Assembly: GCA_003226295.1 (NCBI GenBank) | Contig: CP029803.1 | Coordinates: 354,226-418,225, forward strand | Source of the DNA: Candidatus Moanabacter tarae | GTDB taxonomy: Bacteria; Verrucomicrobiota; Verrucomicrobiia; Opitutales; UBA2987 | Direction: 5' to 3' | Length of the DNA: 64,000 bases | Part shown: positions 26,117-34,714 of the stretch, one piece after another | Position numbering within the stretch: the first letter of the stretch is position 1 | Layout of the letters: each line of letters starts with the position of its first letter | Position numbers and translations under genes: made by a program | Notes under the pieces: generated by a model | Told to the model about the DNA's origin: nothing | Databases searched by the model: none | Seen by the model: only the letters and a program-made list of their open reading frames with translations

Positions 26117-26953
26117 CTAATTTCCTTTTTTATCGGAGAGATAGTCCACCAGTTCTTTGAGCTGAGTTGGATTAACTTGTTCGTAGAATCCTGTTCCTCC
26201 CAAGGTGGCCATCATGAGGCCTTTCTGAAAGCCTTCGGCGATGGTAGCATCAGGATCAAGGAGGGATTCGTAGATTTCAGCTTTTGTGAGACGTGCACCT
26301 ACGTCATGTAGGGGAGGTCCAAGGAGCGTAATGTCTTGATCGAAATTATGGCAAGCTATGCATGCGTACTTCGTCAGCATTTCCTCTGCACCCAGAACAG
26401 CTGTCCCGTCCCCTGTAGTAGGATCAGCGGGGGCAGCAGCGGCTAGTGTTGGGTCAACAGCTGCAGGTTCGACGCCCCCACTTTCAAAGTACTTAAGCTT
26501 TGTATTTGGAGAAACCGAAGGAGACCCGCCCAGGCTTTGCAAGTAAGCGATGACGGCTAGGATTTCCTGTTCAGTCAGATTGATGGGAGCCTTGTTGGCC
26601 GGAGTCATGATTGGATTGTAGCCCTCTACAACGTACTTCATCGGTTCGTAAAGAGATTCAGCAAGGTACTCTACATCGTTTAAACTATCAATACGTTCGG
26701 CGGCACGTTGACCGATACCGGCTAAGTCTGGAGCACGGGCCCCGTGCGAACCAACCGTGTGACAGAGGAAGCAAGTACCCTTACCAGAAGCAATTTCGCT
26801 TCCAGCTTCTACCATCTCTTGCATACTCATGTCGGAGCGGATTTCGGTACTCTCCGGGGGATAGGTTTCTTTCTGAGGAACCTGTTGGCCAACATACCAA
26901 TAGAAGAGAGTGGTTAATACGGTGAGAGCAATGATTTTTAGAAGATTAATCAT
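26117..26953 (-). CDS. Dihaem cytochrome c with N-terminal membrane anchor
   Basis: A 278-residue protein: one N-terminal transmembrane helix (about 4-20), then two cytochrome c domains with CFLCH (Cys61/64, His65) and CIACH (Cys198/201, His202), joined by an Ala/Pro-rich linker (about 160-180). Its ATG overlaps the stop codon of the bd-like gene (ATGA, 26950-26953), so translation is coupled. It is the likely immediate redox partner of the bd-like protein. Confidence 0.87.
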   Translation of the reverse strand: MINLLKIIALTVLTTLFYWYVGQQVPQKETYPPESTEIRSDMSMQEMVEAGSEIASGKGTCFLCHTVGSHGARAPDLAGIGQRAAERIDSLNDVEYLAESLYEPMKYVVEGYNPIMTPANKAPINLTEQEILAVIAYLQSLGGSPSVSPNTKLKYFESGGVEPAAVDPTLAAAAPADPTTGDGTAVLGAEEMLTKYACIACHNFDQDITLLGPPLHDVGARLTKAEIYESLLDPDATIAEGFQKGLMMATLGGTGFYEQVNPTQLKELVDYLSDKKGN

Positions 26954-28821
26954 GCTGCTTTAGGAGGCTCCCAGTCTCGTTTATTGTGGAGGTCTGCAAG
27001 CCAGAAATTAACCATAATAAACGCAAAAAAGATCAAAACAATGATGGAAACGATGGTGCTGGCAAATCCCAGGGTCGGAGTAAAAGCATCTACTGAAGTG
27101 TCTTGCATAACTTCGTAGACATGCCAGTGAAGCCGCAGGCCCGAGCGCACATATCCCATCAAACCCATGAGCCAGGTAAAAGTTACAGCGAGAAAGAAAA
27201 GCATATATTGTGCACGATTTGAAATCCTTCCCCAGCGAATTTTCCCTACTTCAGGAGCTTTTCTAAATATAACAATATCCATCGCGGTAGCCATAAGCAA
27301 AACCATAAATACGGAGGAGACCTGAAGAACGGAATAGCCAATTCGCACTGTTGCTTCAACAAAGTAACCGTCGATTCCATACCAAATAACGATTGCTGCC
27401 GAGAGAGCAAAAAGGAGGATCTGGCCAATTATTCCACGGCTCCGGAAGGTCAGAGCCAAAGCGACAAATATACCTACCGCACTAACAAGGAACAGTATCA
27501 TATGACCGCGAGCTGCTTGTAGAGCATAAAGTAGAACAAGTGTAAAAACAGCTACGATTGGAAGCGAAAGTTGCGCAAGACTGCTCTGTTGGTAGAAGGG
27601 GATGGGGGTTCCCTTGTTGCCTCGACGGTAGAGGAGGAAGCTCAAATAGGTAGTGAGAATCAAAATATTAACAGCCGTATTTTTAGCTGACATCACTCCA
27701 AGGATACCTAGGACTGGATGGTGCGCTCCTCCCATTTGTCTTTGTTCCTGAACTGAGGCAACAAGGGAGTGGGGGGTGGCCCATACTATGAAGCAGATGG
27801 TAACCAGGGCCAGAAGGTACTTGATGTATTTATTATAGCGTTCGGCACCCTCAATTCGCTCCATCCCCAGCCAGAGATAAAAATTTGCACCGAGAAAAAG
27901 CATTCCGATCAAAACCGCTTGGATAATAAAGAGCCAGGAGAAGGCGCCACCCATTAGGACCATTCCCATTTGGGCACGGAATGCATATATTTCGCTTCCC
28001 AGCCAATAACCGGCAAAGGGAAGTGGGAGAAGGGCGCAGATGGCGATAAAATTTCCGATATAGCCCATCCAGTCATAATGAGCCCTCTCCTCTTCGGTAC
28101 GGGAGCTAAGAAATTTGAACCCAGCGTAAGCGGCTGCGATCGATCCTCCAAGGCAAAGGTTGGCGATCAATCGATGAATGTTAATTGGCATCCAGGTGTA
28201 ATTATTTACTGCTTGCCAGGTGCTGACAAGGTTCCCCGATTCATCGATGCCGCTGGGCGACATCATAAATGAGAGCCAGGCATTTGCGATGAACATGATG
28301 ATAGTGCCGACAATATTGAGACATAGCCCAAGGAAGAGATGCACACGGGGCGAGAATTTGCCCCAGCCGTAGTAGTAGCTGTAAAGGAAGGCAGCTTCGG
28401 CGAAAAAGAGAAGACCATAAGGCCAGAAAGTTGAATCGAATATAGTAACAAGGTAGTTGGTGAATCTCGGATAGAGGATCATCAACATGAAGGTGAGCAG
28501 GGCACCTAACGTGGCCGTAAAAGAAAATGAAACTGTTAGGAGACTAGTAAACTCGTGAGCGAGTTTGTCGTAGCGTTTATCACCCGTTTTGTAACCGATG
28601 AATTCGATTAGGAGAGCGAACATAGGAACTGCTAGGACAAAGGCGGCGTACATCAAGTGAAGTTCGCCAATTGCCCATATCGCGACGCGGCTGCCGATTT
28701 TCGGGAAAGCTCGATAATCGACGTTAGTAGCTTCCTCCGATTGCCCAAGTAAGTCACTCGCAGCAAGAAGAAGAGCAATTAGGGGAAGCCAGCGGATGAG
28801 AAATTGAAAAGGTCGGCTCAA
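26950..28821 (-). CDS. Cytochrome bd-like integral membrane protein
   Basis: A 623-residue protein with an N-terminal hydrophobic leader and some 14 transmembrane helices. The first part resembles cytochrome bd oxidase subunit I: an early histidine in GELHLMYAAF and a later haem-b-like histidine in MPINIHRLIANLCLGGS. It is longer than CydA, and no CydB follows; three cytochromes c follow instead. This matches the putative bd-like oxidases described from Nitrospira genomes (established knowledge), which are proposed to take electrons from cytochrome c. The start is TTG at 28821; an in-frame stop lies five codons upstream, and no ATG fits. The activity (oxygen reduction or another quinol/cytochrome reaction) is not settled. 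Confidence 0.8.
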   Translation of the reverse strand: MSRPFQFLIRWLPLIALLLAASDLLGQSEEATNVDYRAFPKIGSRVAIWAIGELHLMYAAFVLAVPMFALLIEFIGYKTGDKRYDKLAHEFTSLLTVSFSFTATLGALLTFMLMILYPRFTNYLVTIFDSTFWPYGLLFFAEAAFLYSYYYGWGKFSPRVHLFLGLCLNIVGTIIMFIANAWLSFMMSPSGIDESGNLVSTWQAVNNYTWMPINIHRLIANLCLGGSIAAAYAGFKFLSSRTEEERAHYDWMGYIGNFIAICALLPLPFAGYWLGSEIYAFRAQMGMVLMGGAFSWLFIIQAVLIGMLFLGANFYLWLGMERIEGAERYNKYIKYLLALVTICFIVWATPHSLVASVQEQRQMGGAHHPVLGILGVMSAKNTAVNILILTTYLSFLLYRRGNKGTPIPFYQQSSLAQLSLPIVAVFTLVLLYALQAARGHMILFLVSAVGIFVALALTFRSRGIIGQILLFALSAAIVIWYGIDGYFVEATVRIGYSVLQVSSVFMVLLMATAMDIVIFRKAPEVGKIRWGRISNRAQYMLFFLAVTFTWLMGLMGYVRSGLRLHWHVYEVMQDTSVDAFTPTLGFASTIVSIIVLIFFAFIMVNFWLADLHNKRDWEPPKAA

Positions 28822-29023
28822 TTTCAGTACAATTTAGATTTTGTCGGAGGACTGACTTCTGTCAGGTTTTTCGGAGACTTGAAGAGGTGCTTAACTCTCA
28901 ATTTCGGGAAAGTCTTTCCGTCGCTATTATGGCAAAAGGGGATTGAAGCGGAAAGATCAAATCGGGAGTAAATGTATAAAGTTCGGTCGACTTAAGAAAG
29001 TAGCTGTCGCTGTCTTATGGGCC

Positions 29024-29812
29024 TTACCAAGAATCGTCGGCATCTCCAGCGGTGAGTGATTTAGCAACTTCTTTGGCCATCCAACTAGCGAAACTATTCT
29101 CCGACTGTACTTCTATAAACCCCCGCATTGTAGAGTGCCCGTTCCCACACAGTTGACTGCAGGCAATAAGATACTTGCCTTCTTTGACGGCCTTAAAGGT
29201 AACGGGAATAGTTACCCCAGGAATAGCGTCTTGTTTTACCCGCATGGCTGGTATACCAAGGCTATGAATGACATCCTTCGACGAGAGGTGTACGATCACA
29301 TCATTATCGACAGGAAGATAAAGTCTTTTTGCTATCACATCATCTTTCCCGTTGGGATCATCAGGATCTAGTCCTAAGATGTTGGTCTCAAGATCGATAA
29401 GCTCTGGTTTGGTGCCACCAAACACCCCGTCAGTTCCCGGGTAATGGTAACTCCAGGTGAATTGTTCTGCCACCATCCGCACAACCACAGAATCCGCTTC
29501 TTCAGGGAAATCGTCAGTCCACTGGGCCCAAAGAGGAATAGAGAACCCGGCGAGGAGAATAACTTCTGCAACGATCACCCCGACCTCAGTGAGAGAACTC
29601 AATTTGGTCTTAGTCCCTTCGTAACTAGCCTTTGGGTTTCTGGACCTATGAAACCGGAATAGGACGAAGATAAAGTAGATACTCCACCCTACAAAGAGTA
29701 GCAGTGCAAGTAGGTGAAGAAGCCAATTTAGGTGGTCCAGGGCGGCTCCGTGCTCCGAGACATCAATGGGCATCCAAGGAAACCCAAAGAAACGCATCAT
29801 CGGTTGTTCCAT
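29024..29812 (-). CDS. coxB: Cytochrome c oxidase subunit II (CuA)
   Basis: A 262-residue subunit that accepts electrons from cytochrome c at the binuclear CuA centre. Two transmembrane helices (about 28-53, 75-97) precede the periplasmic cupredoxin domain. CuA ligands are His183, Cys218, Cys222, His226 and Met229 in CSQLCGNGHSTM; the usual glutamate between the cysteines is Gln220 here. The aromatic patch FTWSYHYPG is near the family's WxWxFxYP. No cytochrome c domain is fused. Its ATG overlaps the stop of the preceding small gene by one base (TAATG). About 200 bases separate it from the bd-like gene. Confidence 0.94.
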   Translation of the reverse strand: MEQPMMRFFGFPWMPIDVSEHGAALDHLNWLLHLLALLLFVGWSIYFIFVLFRFHRSRNPKASYEGTKTKLSSLTEVGVIVAEVILLAGFSIPLWAQWTDDFPEEADSVVVRMVAEQFTWSYHYPGTDGVFGGTKPELIDLETNILGLDPDDPNGKDDVIAKRLYLPVDNDVIVHLSSKDVIHSLGIPAMRVKQDAIPGVTIPVTFKAVKEGKYLIACSQLCGNGHSTMRGFIEVQSENSFASWMAKEVAKSLTAGDADDSW

Positions 29813-30099
29813 TACAGTTCTCCTGATGGTTGGGTGTTCTTTACGTCAATTCTTGTAATTGGATTAGAGATTTTGACGAGTTTTGATTGTCGCCAAAGAT
29901 AGATGAAGAAAGAGGCGAAGCCAGCCAGCACAGCAGCAGTTACGCATAGAAGAAAGATAAGAGCCATATTCAAGCCATTGGCGAGATTTCCGGTTACCTT
30001 CCCAAAGCAGCTGGTACAGGCAGCAAGAGAATTTACTGATAGAAACAGAAAGGCAATAGGAAGAAACCGCATTGAGATTCTCGAATAAAAGAGGCTCAT
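29812..30099 (-). CDS. Small membrane protein of the cox operon
   Basis: A 95-residue protein with an N-terminal signal-like hydrophobic segment (RFLPIAFLFLSVNSLAACTSC) and a second transmembrane helix (about 45-70). Cysteines in ACTSC could be a lipobox or a metal site. It is embedded between coxD/60-aa and coxB with overlapping stop/start, so it is surely part of the operon. I do not recognise a named family; an oxidase accessory or copper-related subunit is a guess from position. Confidence 0.65.
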   Translation of the reverse strand: MSLFYSRISMRFLPIAFLFLSVNSLAACTSCFGKVTGNLANGLNMALIFLLCVTAAVLAGFASFFIYLWRQSKLVKISNPITRIDVKNTQPSGEL

Positions 30100-30278
30100 A
30101 GATTCTGTATCTTTTTGAGGAAGTAATTACCGTAAAAGAAAAGACCAAGACCGGCTGCGAAAGAGGCGAAGCCAAGAATGAGGTAGGGGCCCGCCTGTTT
30201 AACAGACCACCAGCCAAATACGAAGCAGAGAACCACTGCTAGGGTGATAAAGCAAACATGGAAAATCTTAAGTGACAT
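30096..30278 (-). CDS. 60-residue membrane protein of the cox operon
   Basis: Two transmembrane helices (about 5-22, 30-53) in a 60-residue protein starting MSLKIFHVCF. A longer frame to 30401 would overlap coxD, so I use the ATG at 30278, which follows the coxD stop by 20 bases. Its 3' end overlaps the start of the next small gene by four bases. It is probably a small oxidase-associated subunit; family not recognised. Confidence 0.6.
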   Translation of the reverse strand: MSLKIFHVCFITLAVVLCFVFGWWSVKQAGPYLILGFASFAAGLGLFFYGNYFLKKIQNL

Positions 30279-30298
30279 TGTGAAGAAGTTACTCTGTC

Positions 30299-30616
30299 TT
30301 AATGGCTGAGCTCGATCGTTTGGGTCACGATATCTAGATTCGTAGCGATGGGAATAACCATGAGGATAAGAAAAAACGCGGCAGTGATTCCAAGTGTCCA
30401 ATAAACCAAGCTTTTTTCAGATATCAAGTGCATGAAGTACGATATGACGATGGATGCTTTCACGAAGGCAATGCTTAGCGCAATGCTGATAGTTGCTGGC
30501 GGGGGATAATCCAGATAGGAAACTGCAACTGTTAGAACAGTGAGGCATAACAGTGCAACGAAAACACCGATACAGGTACGCACGTGTTGATTCAATTCTT
30601 CAATATTATCGGCCAT
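30299..30616 (-). CDS. coxD: Cytochrome c oxidase subunit IV (prokaryotic, CyoD/CtaF-like)
   Basis: A 105-residue protein with three transmembrane helices. The second helix with FVKASIVISYFMHL is the hallmark of the CyoD/CtaF-type subunit IV, which supports assembly of subunits I and III. It follows coxC after 66 bases in the same operon. The symbol follows the common convention; CtaF would be equivalent. Confidence 0.85.
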   Translation of the reverse strand: MADNIEELNQHVRTCIGVFVALLCLTVLTVAVSYLDYPPPATISIALSIAFVKASIVISYFMHLISEKSLVYWTLGITAAFFLILMVIPIATNLDIVTQTIELSH

Positions 30617-30682
30617 GTTTTGTCCTACTCTGGATTGTATGAATTTGCCTCTAGTCGAGGTTTAGCGACTTCTACCTGTAGT

Positions 30683-31282
30683 TTACATTAAATAAAGGAC
30701 GGGGAAAAGGAAGATCCAGACCAGGTCGACAAGGTGCCAGAATAGCCCAGCGCATTCAACACGACCGGTAAATCTTGCGGGTTGTGAATCCCACATCTTG
30801 GACCCGATAAATTGGAGATAAGCTAGAGCACCCATGCCCCCCACTACGTGGAGACCGTGGAGACCAGTCAGCGCAAAGTAGATCGCCATAAAGGTACTTT
30901 CAGATGGAAAGAGACCATGATGGAACTTGGAGCTGTACTCTATATATTTGATTATCAGGAATATCAGACCGCATAACAACGTTCCATAGTTGTAGAGGCG
31001 GTATTTGTTAGTTTGCCCGCGAACCAGGGAAGCCCAGGCCAGAACCATCGTTATACTTGAAGTTATAAGAACGAAGGTATTCAAAGTGGCGAGGGGGACA
31101 TTGAGGATGTCCCTTCCTTCGGGCCAGACATCAGCCCCAACTCGGAGCAGGATGTAGGCTGAAAAAAGCCCCCCGAAGAGCATTATCTCGGAGGCGAGGA
31201 AAAGCCAAATACCCAGCTTGGCATTAGTTAGACCGGTATCCGGTCTGGGAGTATCAGTATATGGAATCTCGATGGCGGACAC
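30683..31282 (-). CDS. coxC: Cytochrome c oxidase subunit III
   Basis: A 199-residue subunit III of the short, five-helix type found in bo3/caa3-like haem-copper oxidases. Typical patches are KLGIWLFLASEIMLFGG near the start, TGLHGLHVVGG in the middle, and ECAGLFWHLVDLVWIFLFPVLYL at the C-terminus (quoted in parts). It starts with GTG at 31282 directly after the coxA stop codon, so translation is coupled. Confidence 0.93.
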   Translation of the reverse strand: MSAIEIPYTDTPRPDTGLTNAKLGIWLFLASEIMLFGGLFSAYILLRVGADVWPEGRDILNVPLATLNTFVLITSSITMVLAWASLVRGQTNKYRLYNYGTLLCGLIFLIIKYIEYSSKFHHGLFPSESTFMAIYFALTGLHGLHVVGGMGALAYLQFIGSKMWDSQPARFTGRVECAGLFWHLVDLVWIFLFPVLYLM

Positions 31283-33082
31283 TCAGGAACCCTCCTTTTC
31301 TTCAAATTGTGGACTGAAATCACGCGAGGCGCCGGGGACGCTGTACTCATAAGGATCTTTGTAAACCTTAATTGGAGAGTCGAAATTCCCATGCCCGAGT
31401 GGGGGTGATGGTGCAGCCCATTCAAGAGTGGTAGCCTCCCAAGGATTGCGACCCACTTTTTTGCCTTTCCTAATGCTCCATATGAGGTTGATAACAAAAA
31501 GGATCTGAAAGAGACCGAGGAGCCATGCGGAGTGCGACATGATTTTGTTGAGGTGAAGGAAGTTGGCGGCGTGAGAATAGAAACCAGGGTCAATAACAGC
31601 AGCTTGATCAGCGTAGGCTGCTCCCCCGTCATAGAGACGTCTGTTGATGCCGGCCAGACCTTGAATCAGCATTGGGAAGAAGACTAGATTCATACAGATA
31701 AGGGAACCGAAAAAATGGATCTTCCCCATTAATTCATTCATCGTTCTACCGGTAATTTTTGGAAACCAATGATAGATTCCAGCGAAGAGGGCAAAAAGAG
31801 TTCCAGGTGCTACCACGTAGTGAAAGTGACCGATAACATAGTAGGTATCGTGTAGGTGGATATCTGAAGCACTGAGGCCTAAGGGAAGTCCCGTGAGTCC
31901 CCCAATTCCAAACATGGGAAGAAATCCCAATGCAAATAACATGGGGGTATTAAAACGCATTGAGCCACCCCACAAGCTGAGGAAGAGACAGGAGAGGATG
32001 ATCACAGAGGGAACAGAGATGATCATCGTCGTAGTTTGGAAGAAGGCGTTCATGGTAGTTCCCATTCCGGTCATAAACATGTGGTGCGCCCATACCGCAA
32101 AGGACATGAAGCCGAGGAAAACGAGGGAGTAAATCAGCGCCTTGTAACCATACAAGGGTTTGCGGGAGTTACAGGTGATTACTTCTGTGGCAATTGCAAA
32201 TCCAGGTAGGATTAGAACGTAGACTTCGGGGTGGGCGAGGAACCAGAAGAGGTGTTGCCAGAGAATCGGGCTGCCTCCTCCACTAATGTCGGCTACCTCT
32301 CCACTCACAACGAGACCGGTTGGGAGGAAAAAGCTGGTTCCAACAACGCGATCCATAAACTGGAGAAAGGCGGCTGCTTCGAGAGGGGGAAATGCTAGTA
32401 GAAGCAGAAAGGCAATCACAAGCTGGGACCAGACGAAAAAGGGCATGCGCATGTACGTCATTCCCTCTGCACGGAGCTGAATGGTGGTGACGATAATATT
32501 AATGGCACTAAGCAGGGAGGAGGTAATGAGAAAGACCATACCCACGAGCCAGAAAGTCTGCCCATGTCCCGCTGTGATATCAGCCAGAGGAGGGTAAGAT
32601 GTCCAGCCTGATTGGGCTGCACCCTCGGGAAGGAAAAAACTTGCGACCATGATAACGCTGCCTACGAAAAGACACCAATAACTAGCGGCGTTTATCTTTG
32701 GGAAGGCCATATCGATAGCGCCAATTTGAAGTGGTACCACGTAGTTGGCAAATGCGCCCACGGCAAGGGGCACTACCCCCATAAACACCATGATAGTCCC
32801 ATGCATGGCACCCATGATATTGTAGTGGTCCGGTGAAATGATTCCCCCGGTGCTTGGAAAAAGAAATCCGACGACCGGAATTGGTTGATCCGGATAGGCC
32901 ATGCTCCAGCGCATCAGCATCATGAGGCAGAAGCCGAAGAGGAGGAAGAAGCCTCCCGTTAACCCATACTGAAGCCCGATGACCTTGTGGTCAGTCGAGA
33001 TGATATATTTCTGCCAGAATGGCAGTTCTTCGCTATGGTTTACTTCGTGAGTTTCGGTGGGGGTAGCTGTGTGGTCGGGCAT
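31283..33082 (-). CDS. coxA: Cytochrome c oxidase subunit I (haem a/a3-CuB)
   Basis: A 599-residue catalytic subunit of an A-type haem-copper oxidase that reduces O2 to water and pumps protons. The low-spin haem ligand His94 (GAMHGTIMVF), the CuB His284 and cross-linked Tyr288 (AHPEVYVLILPGF), the two CuB histidines in WAHHMFMTGM, and the a3 and a ligands in IGHFHYVVAPG are present. The His-Tyr motif and the PLQIGAIDMAFPKIN loop fit the A family. An N-terminal tail precedes helix 1; no fused cytochrome. It follows the cupredoxin gene by 109 bases and is followed by coxC without a gap. Confidence 0.97.
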   Translation of the reverse strand: MPDHTATPTETHEVNHSEELPFWQKYIISTDHKVIGLQYGLTGGFFLLFGFCLMMLMRWSMAYPDQPIPVVGFLFPSTGGIISPDHYNIMGAMHGTIMVFMGVVPLAVGAFANYVVPLQIGAIDMAFPKINAASYWCLFVGSVIMVASFFLPEGAAQSGWTSYPPLADITAGHGQTFWLVGMVFLITSSLLSAINIIVTTIQLRAEGMTYMRMPFFVWSQLVIAFLLLLAFPPLEAAAFLQFMDRVVGTSFFLPTGLVVSGEVADISGGGSPILWQHLFWFLAHPEVYVLILPGFAIATEVITCNSRKPLYGYKALIYSLVFLGFMSFAVWAHHMFMTGMGTTMNAFFQTTTMIISVPSVIILSCLFLSLWGGSMRFNTPMLFALGFLPMFGIGGLTGLPLGLSASDIHLHDTYYVIGHFHYVVAPGTLFALFAGIYHWFPKITGRTMNELMGKIHFFGSLICMNLVFFPMLIQGLAGINRRLYDGGAAYADQAAVIDPGFYSHAANFLHLNKIMSHSAWLLGLFQILFVINLIWSIRKGKKVGRNPWEATTLEWAAPSPPLGHGNFDSPIKVYKDPYEYSVPGASRDFSPQFEEKEGS

Positions 33083-33191
33083 AGATTGCAGCTAAACAGA
33101 CTCCCTATCTCGGATCGAGGCGGTGGAGTCTGTTTATTCTCAAGGGTTGCTTCATCAAGAAGAGTAAAGTGATAAATTTTCCAAGGGGGTG

Positions 33192-34016
33192 TCACTTGGA
33201 AAACGTAAAGTCGACAGTCTGAGTTTCATTCGCCGCCACCGTAACGGAGGAAGAGCGGCTACCCATTCTCTCATGCCAGGCTTCGATTTCATAAGTCCCA
33301 GCAGGGAGCCCTTTGATCTCGTAATTGCCGTCCTCACCCGTGACATCAAAGAAGGGATGGTCTAAAACCGCTGCATAGGAGCTCATCCATGGATGTTTGT
33401 CACACTTGATTTTAAACATTCCTTCAGTCTTTTTGAAGGATCGTGGCTTTGCAACCTTCATGCTTCCAGGCATCGCCAAGTTGAACTCCCGGTTCTTATT
33501 GGGGAGTGCATGAACGTTGTGGAGTACCCCGTCGGAGTTTGTAAAGATTACATCTTGGCCTTTCATGACCGCAAATACGTGTGGGCTGTACTTACAACCC
33601 TTTTGATCAACTTCCACCGGCACGGCTGAAGGCGCATAGGGACCACCACTTGGGCCGCCTGTGATGGAAAGAAAAACGTTAGCTATTGCATTATTCGATC
33701 CCAACACGAGGGCTTCAGACACCGGGGATTGGTTCTGATCGCTCCAATGCTTTGAACACACTGGCTCGTCAGCCATATCTATTTCCTTCAAGTTGGGTAT
33801 GGAGCCTTCAAATTTAACCGAACCGACGATCTTCGATCCGCTTGTTGGAATTGGAATACCACCCTTCGCTCCTCCAGTCGGAGCTGGCGGTGCAGATTCA
33901 GCCTTGGGTGTTTCAGAAGTTTGACTGCCGCCTCCGCAGCCTGAAAATATCAAAGAAACACCTAATAGCAGTGATGCGACACAGACGCGGACGTGTTTTT
34001 TCGAACTCATGCGCAA
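33192..34016 (-). CDS. Cupredoxin lipoprotein with carboxypeptidase-regulatory-like domain
   Basis: A 274-residue exported lipoprotein (lipobox LIFSGC, Cys27) with a Pro/Gly-rich linker, then a plastocyanin-like domain whose type 1 copper ligands can be read as His166 or His169 (GVLHNVHALPN), Cys205, His208 and Met211 (KCDKHPWM). The C-terminal 50 residues are a beta-sandwich of the carboxypeptidase regulatory type (GNYEIKGLPAGTYEIEAWH). A strong ribosome-binding site (ggaggag) fits a TTG start at 34016; the ATG two codons later (34010) is the alternative. It lies directly upstream of coxA and may carry electrons or copper to the oxidase. Confidence 0.85.
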   Translation of the reverse strand: MRMSSKKHVRVCVASLLLGVSLIFSGCGGGSQTSETPKAESAPPAPTGGAKGGIPIPTSGSKIVGSVKFEGSIPNLKEIDMADEPVCSKHWSDQNQSPVSEALVLGSNNAIANVFLSITGGPSGGPYAPSAVPVEVDQKGCKYSPHVFAVMKGQDVIFTNSDGVLHNVHALPNKNREFNLAMPGSMKVAKPRSFKKTEGMFKIKCDKHPWMSSYAAVLDHPFFDVTGEDGNYEIKGLPAGTYEIEAWHERMGSRSSSVTVAANETQTVDFTFSK

Positions 34017-34102
34017 TAAACTCCTCCAGCTTAAGATTAACTAACTTTCTAAACGATGAACCGATCAAATTTAAAGAATAAAAAAGGGTTACGCGTTTTT
34101 AC

Positions 34103-34138
34103 TCACGCTAGAAACCTCACAAGAGGTATAAAGCGTGA
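34103..34138 (-). promoter_or_regulatory. Nested hairpin in the leader of the respiratory operon
   Basis: Outer 7-bp perfect stem (tcacgct 34103-34109, agcgtga 34132-34138), a symmetric four-base internal loop, inner 5-bp perfect stem (acctc/gaggt) and a four-base loop. It falls about 90 bases before the cupredoxin start, close to where transcription would begin from the candidate promoter. It could be an operator or a 5'-UTR element. Confidence 0.45.
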
Positions 34139-34147
34139 TGTTGTGGC

Positions 34148-34177
34148 TATCTATGATTCGCGGTAATGCTCTGTCAA
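34148..34177 (-). promoter_or_regulatory. Possible promoter of the cupredoxin-cox operon
   Basis: Minus strand: a perfect TTGACA (34177-34172), an 18-base spacer and TAGATA (34153-34148). The -10 is poor, so this is tentative; position upstream of the large operon supports it. Confidence 0.3.
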
Positions 34178-34714
34178 TCAAGAATAGTTCTTTAATAGGA
34201 TAGCGTTATTGCGAACAAGTGGAGAACGACAGGGCAAATAACTGCTGAGACCCAAGATGGGGAAAGGATTCGACCCATTTGATCGATCTTTTAAGAGGAT
34301 AAAGACCTTGAAGAAGCAAATCTTCACTCTGCTCTTGGTTTGCGATGCCAGTCTCGCTTAAGTCTAACGCGATAATTGCCAATTCCATAGTTGTCACTCA
34401 ACCGCGGAATTGATTTGATTAAAAATCCTGTTGGTGCAGCGCACTGTTTCCATTGGGGGAATGTTCGGCGAAAATTCCAAAATCGATTTTAGTCATCCCA
34501 ATCTGGGTCGAAAATTTGCTAAGAAAACCGATAAGTTTTGTTTCAACATGATCTTTTCTTTAAGGGACAGAGATGGTGTTGTTGGTATGGGTTTCTTTCG
34601 GCTTTGGAGTGGTTTTGGTAGCCATTGGTTTAAAATCTTAGGTATCGGCTTTGAGCCTTGATTGTACAATTCGTAAGCTTAAATCCTATTCTAGGAGGAT
34701 CTAAGGATATTTTC

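Larger units (their letters stand above)
34017..34714. other. Divergent region between the respiratory block and murJ
   Basis: About 700 bases. It holds a nested hairpin (34103-34138) and a possible promoter for the minus-strand respiratory operon (34148-34177). Short frames at 34206-34397 (minus) and 34431-34661 (plus) have no ribosome-binding site or recognisable content and are not called. Confidence 0.5.

Noticed and set aside
29864-30217. Longer minus-strand frame overlapping the two small cox-operon genes
   Set aside because: It is out of frame with both hydrophobic small proteins, lacks a credible start, and the two-helix proteins fit the operon spacing better.
34206-34397. 63-codon minus-strand frame upstream of the cupredoxin gene
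   Set aside because: GTG start without ribosome-binding site and no recognised features; the region is better explained as regulatory.
34431-34661. 76-codon plus-strand frame upstream of murJ
   Set aside because: Low-complexity Gly/Phe-rich product, no ribosome-binding site; overlaps the alternative murJ leader.
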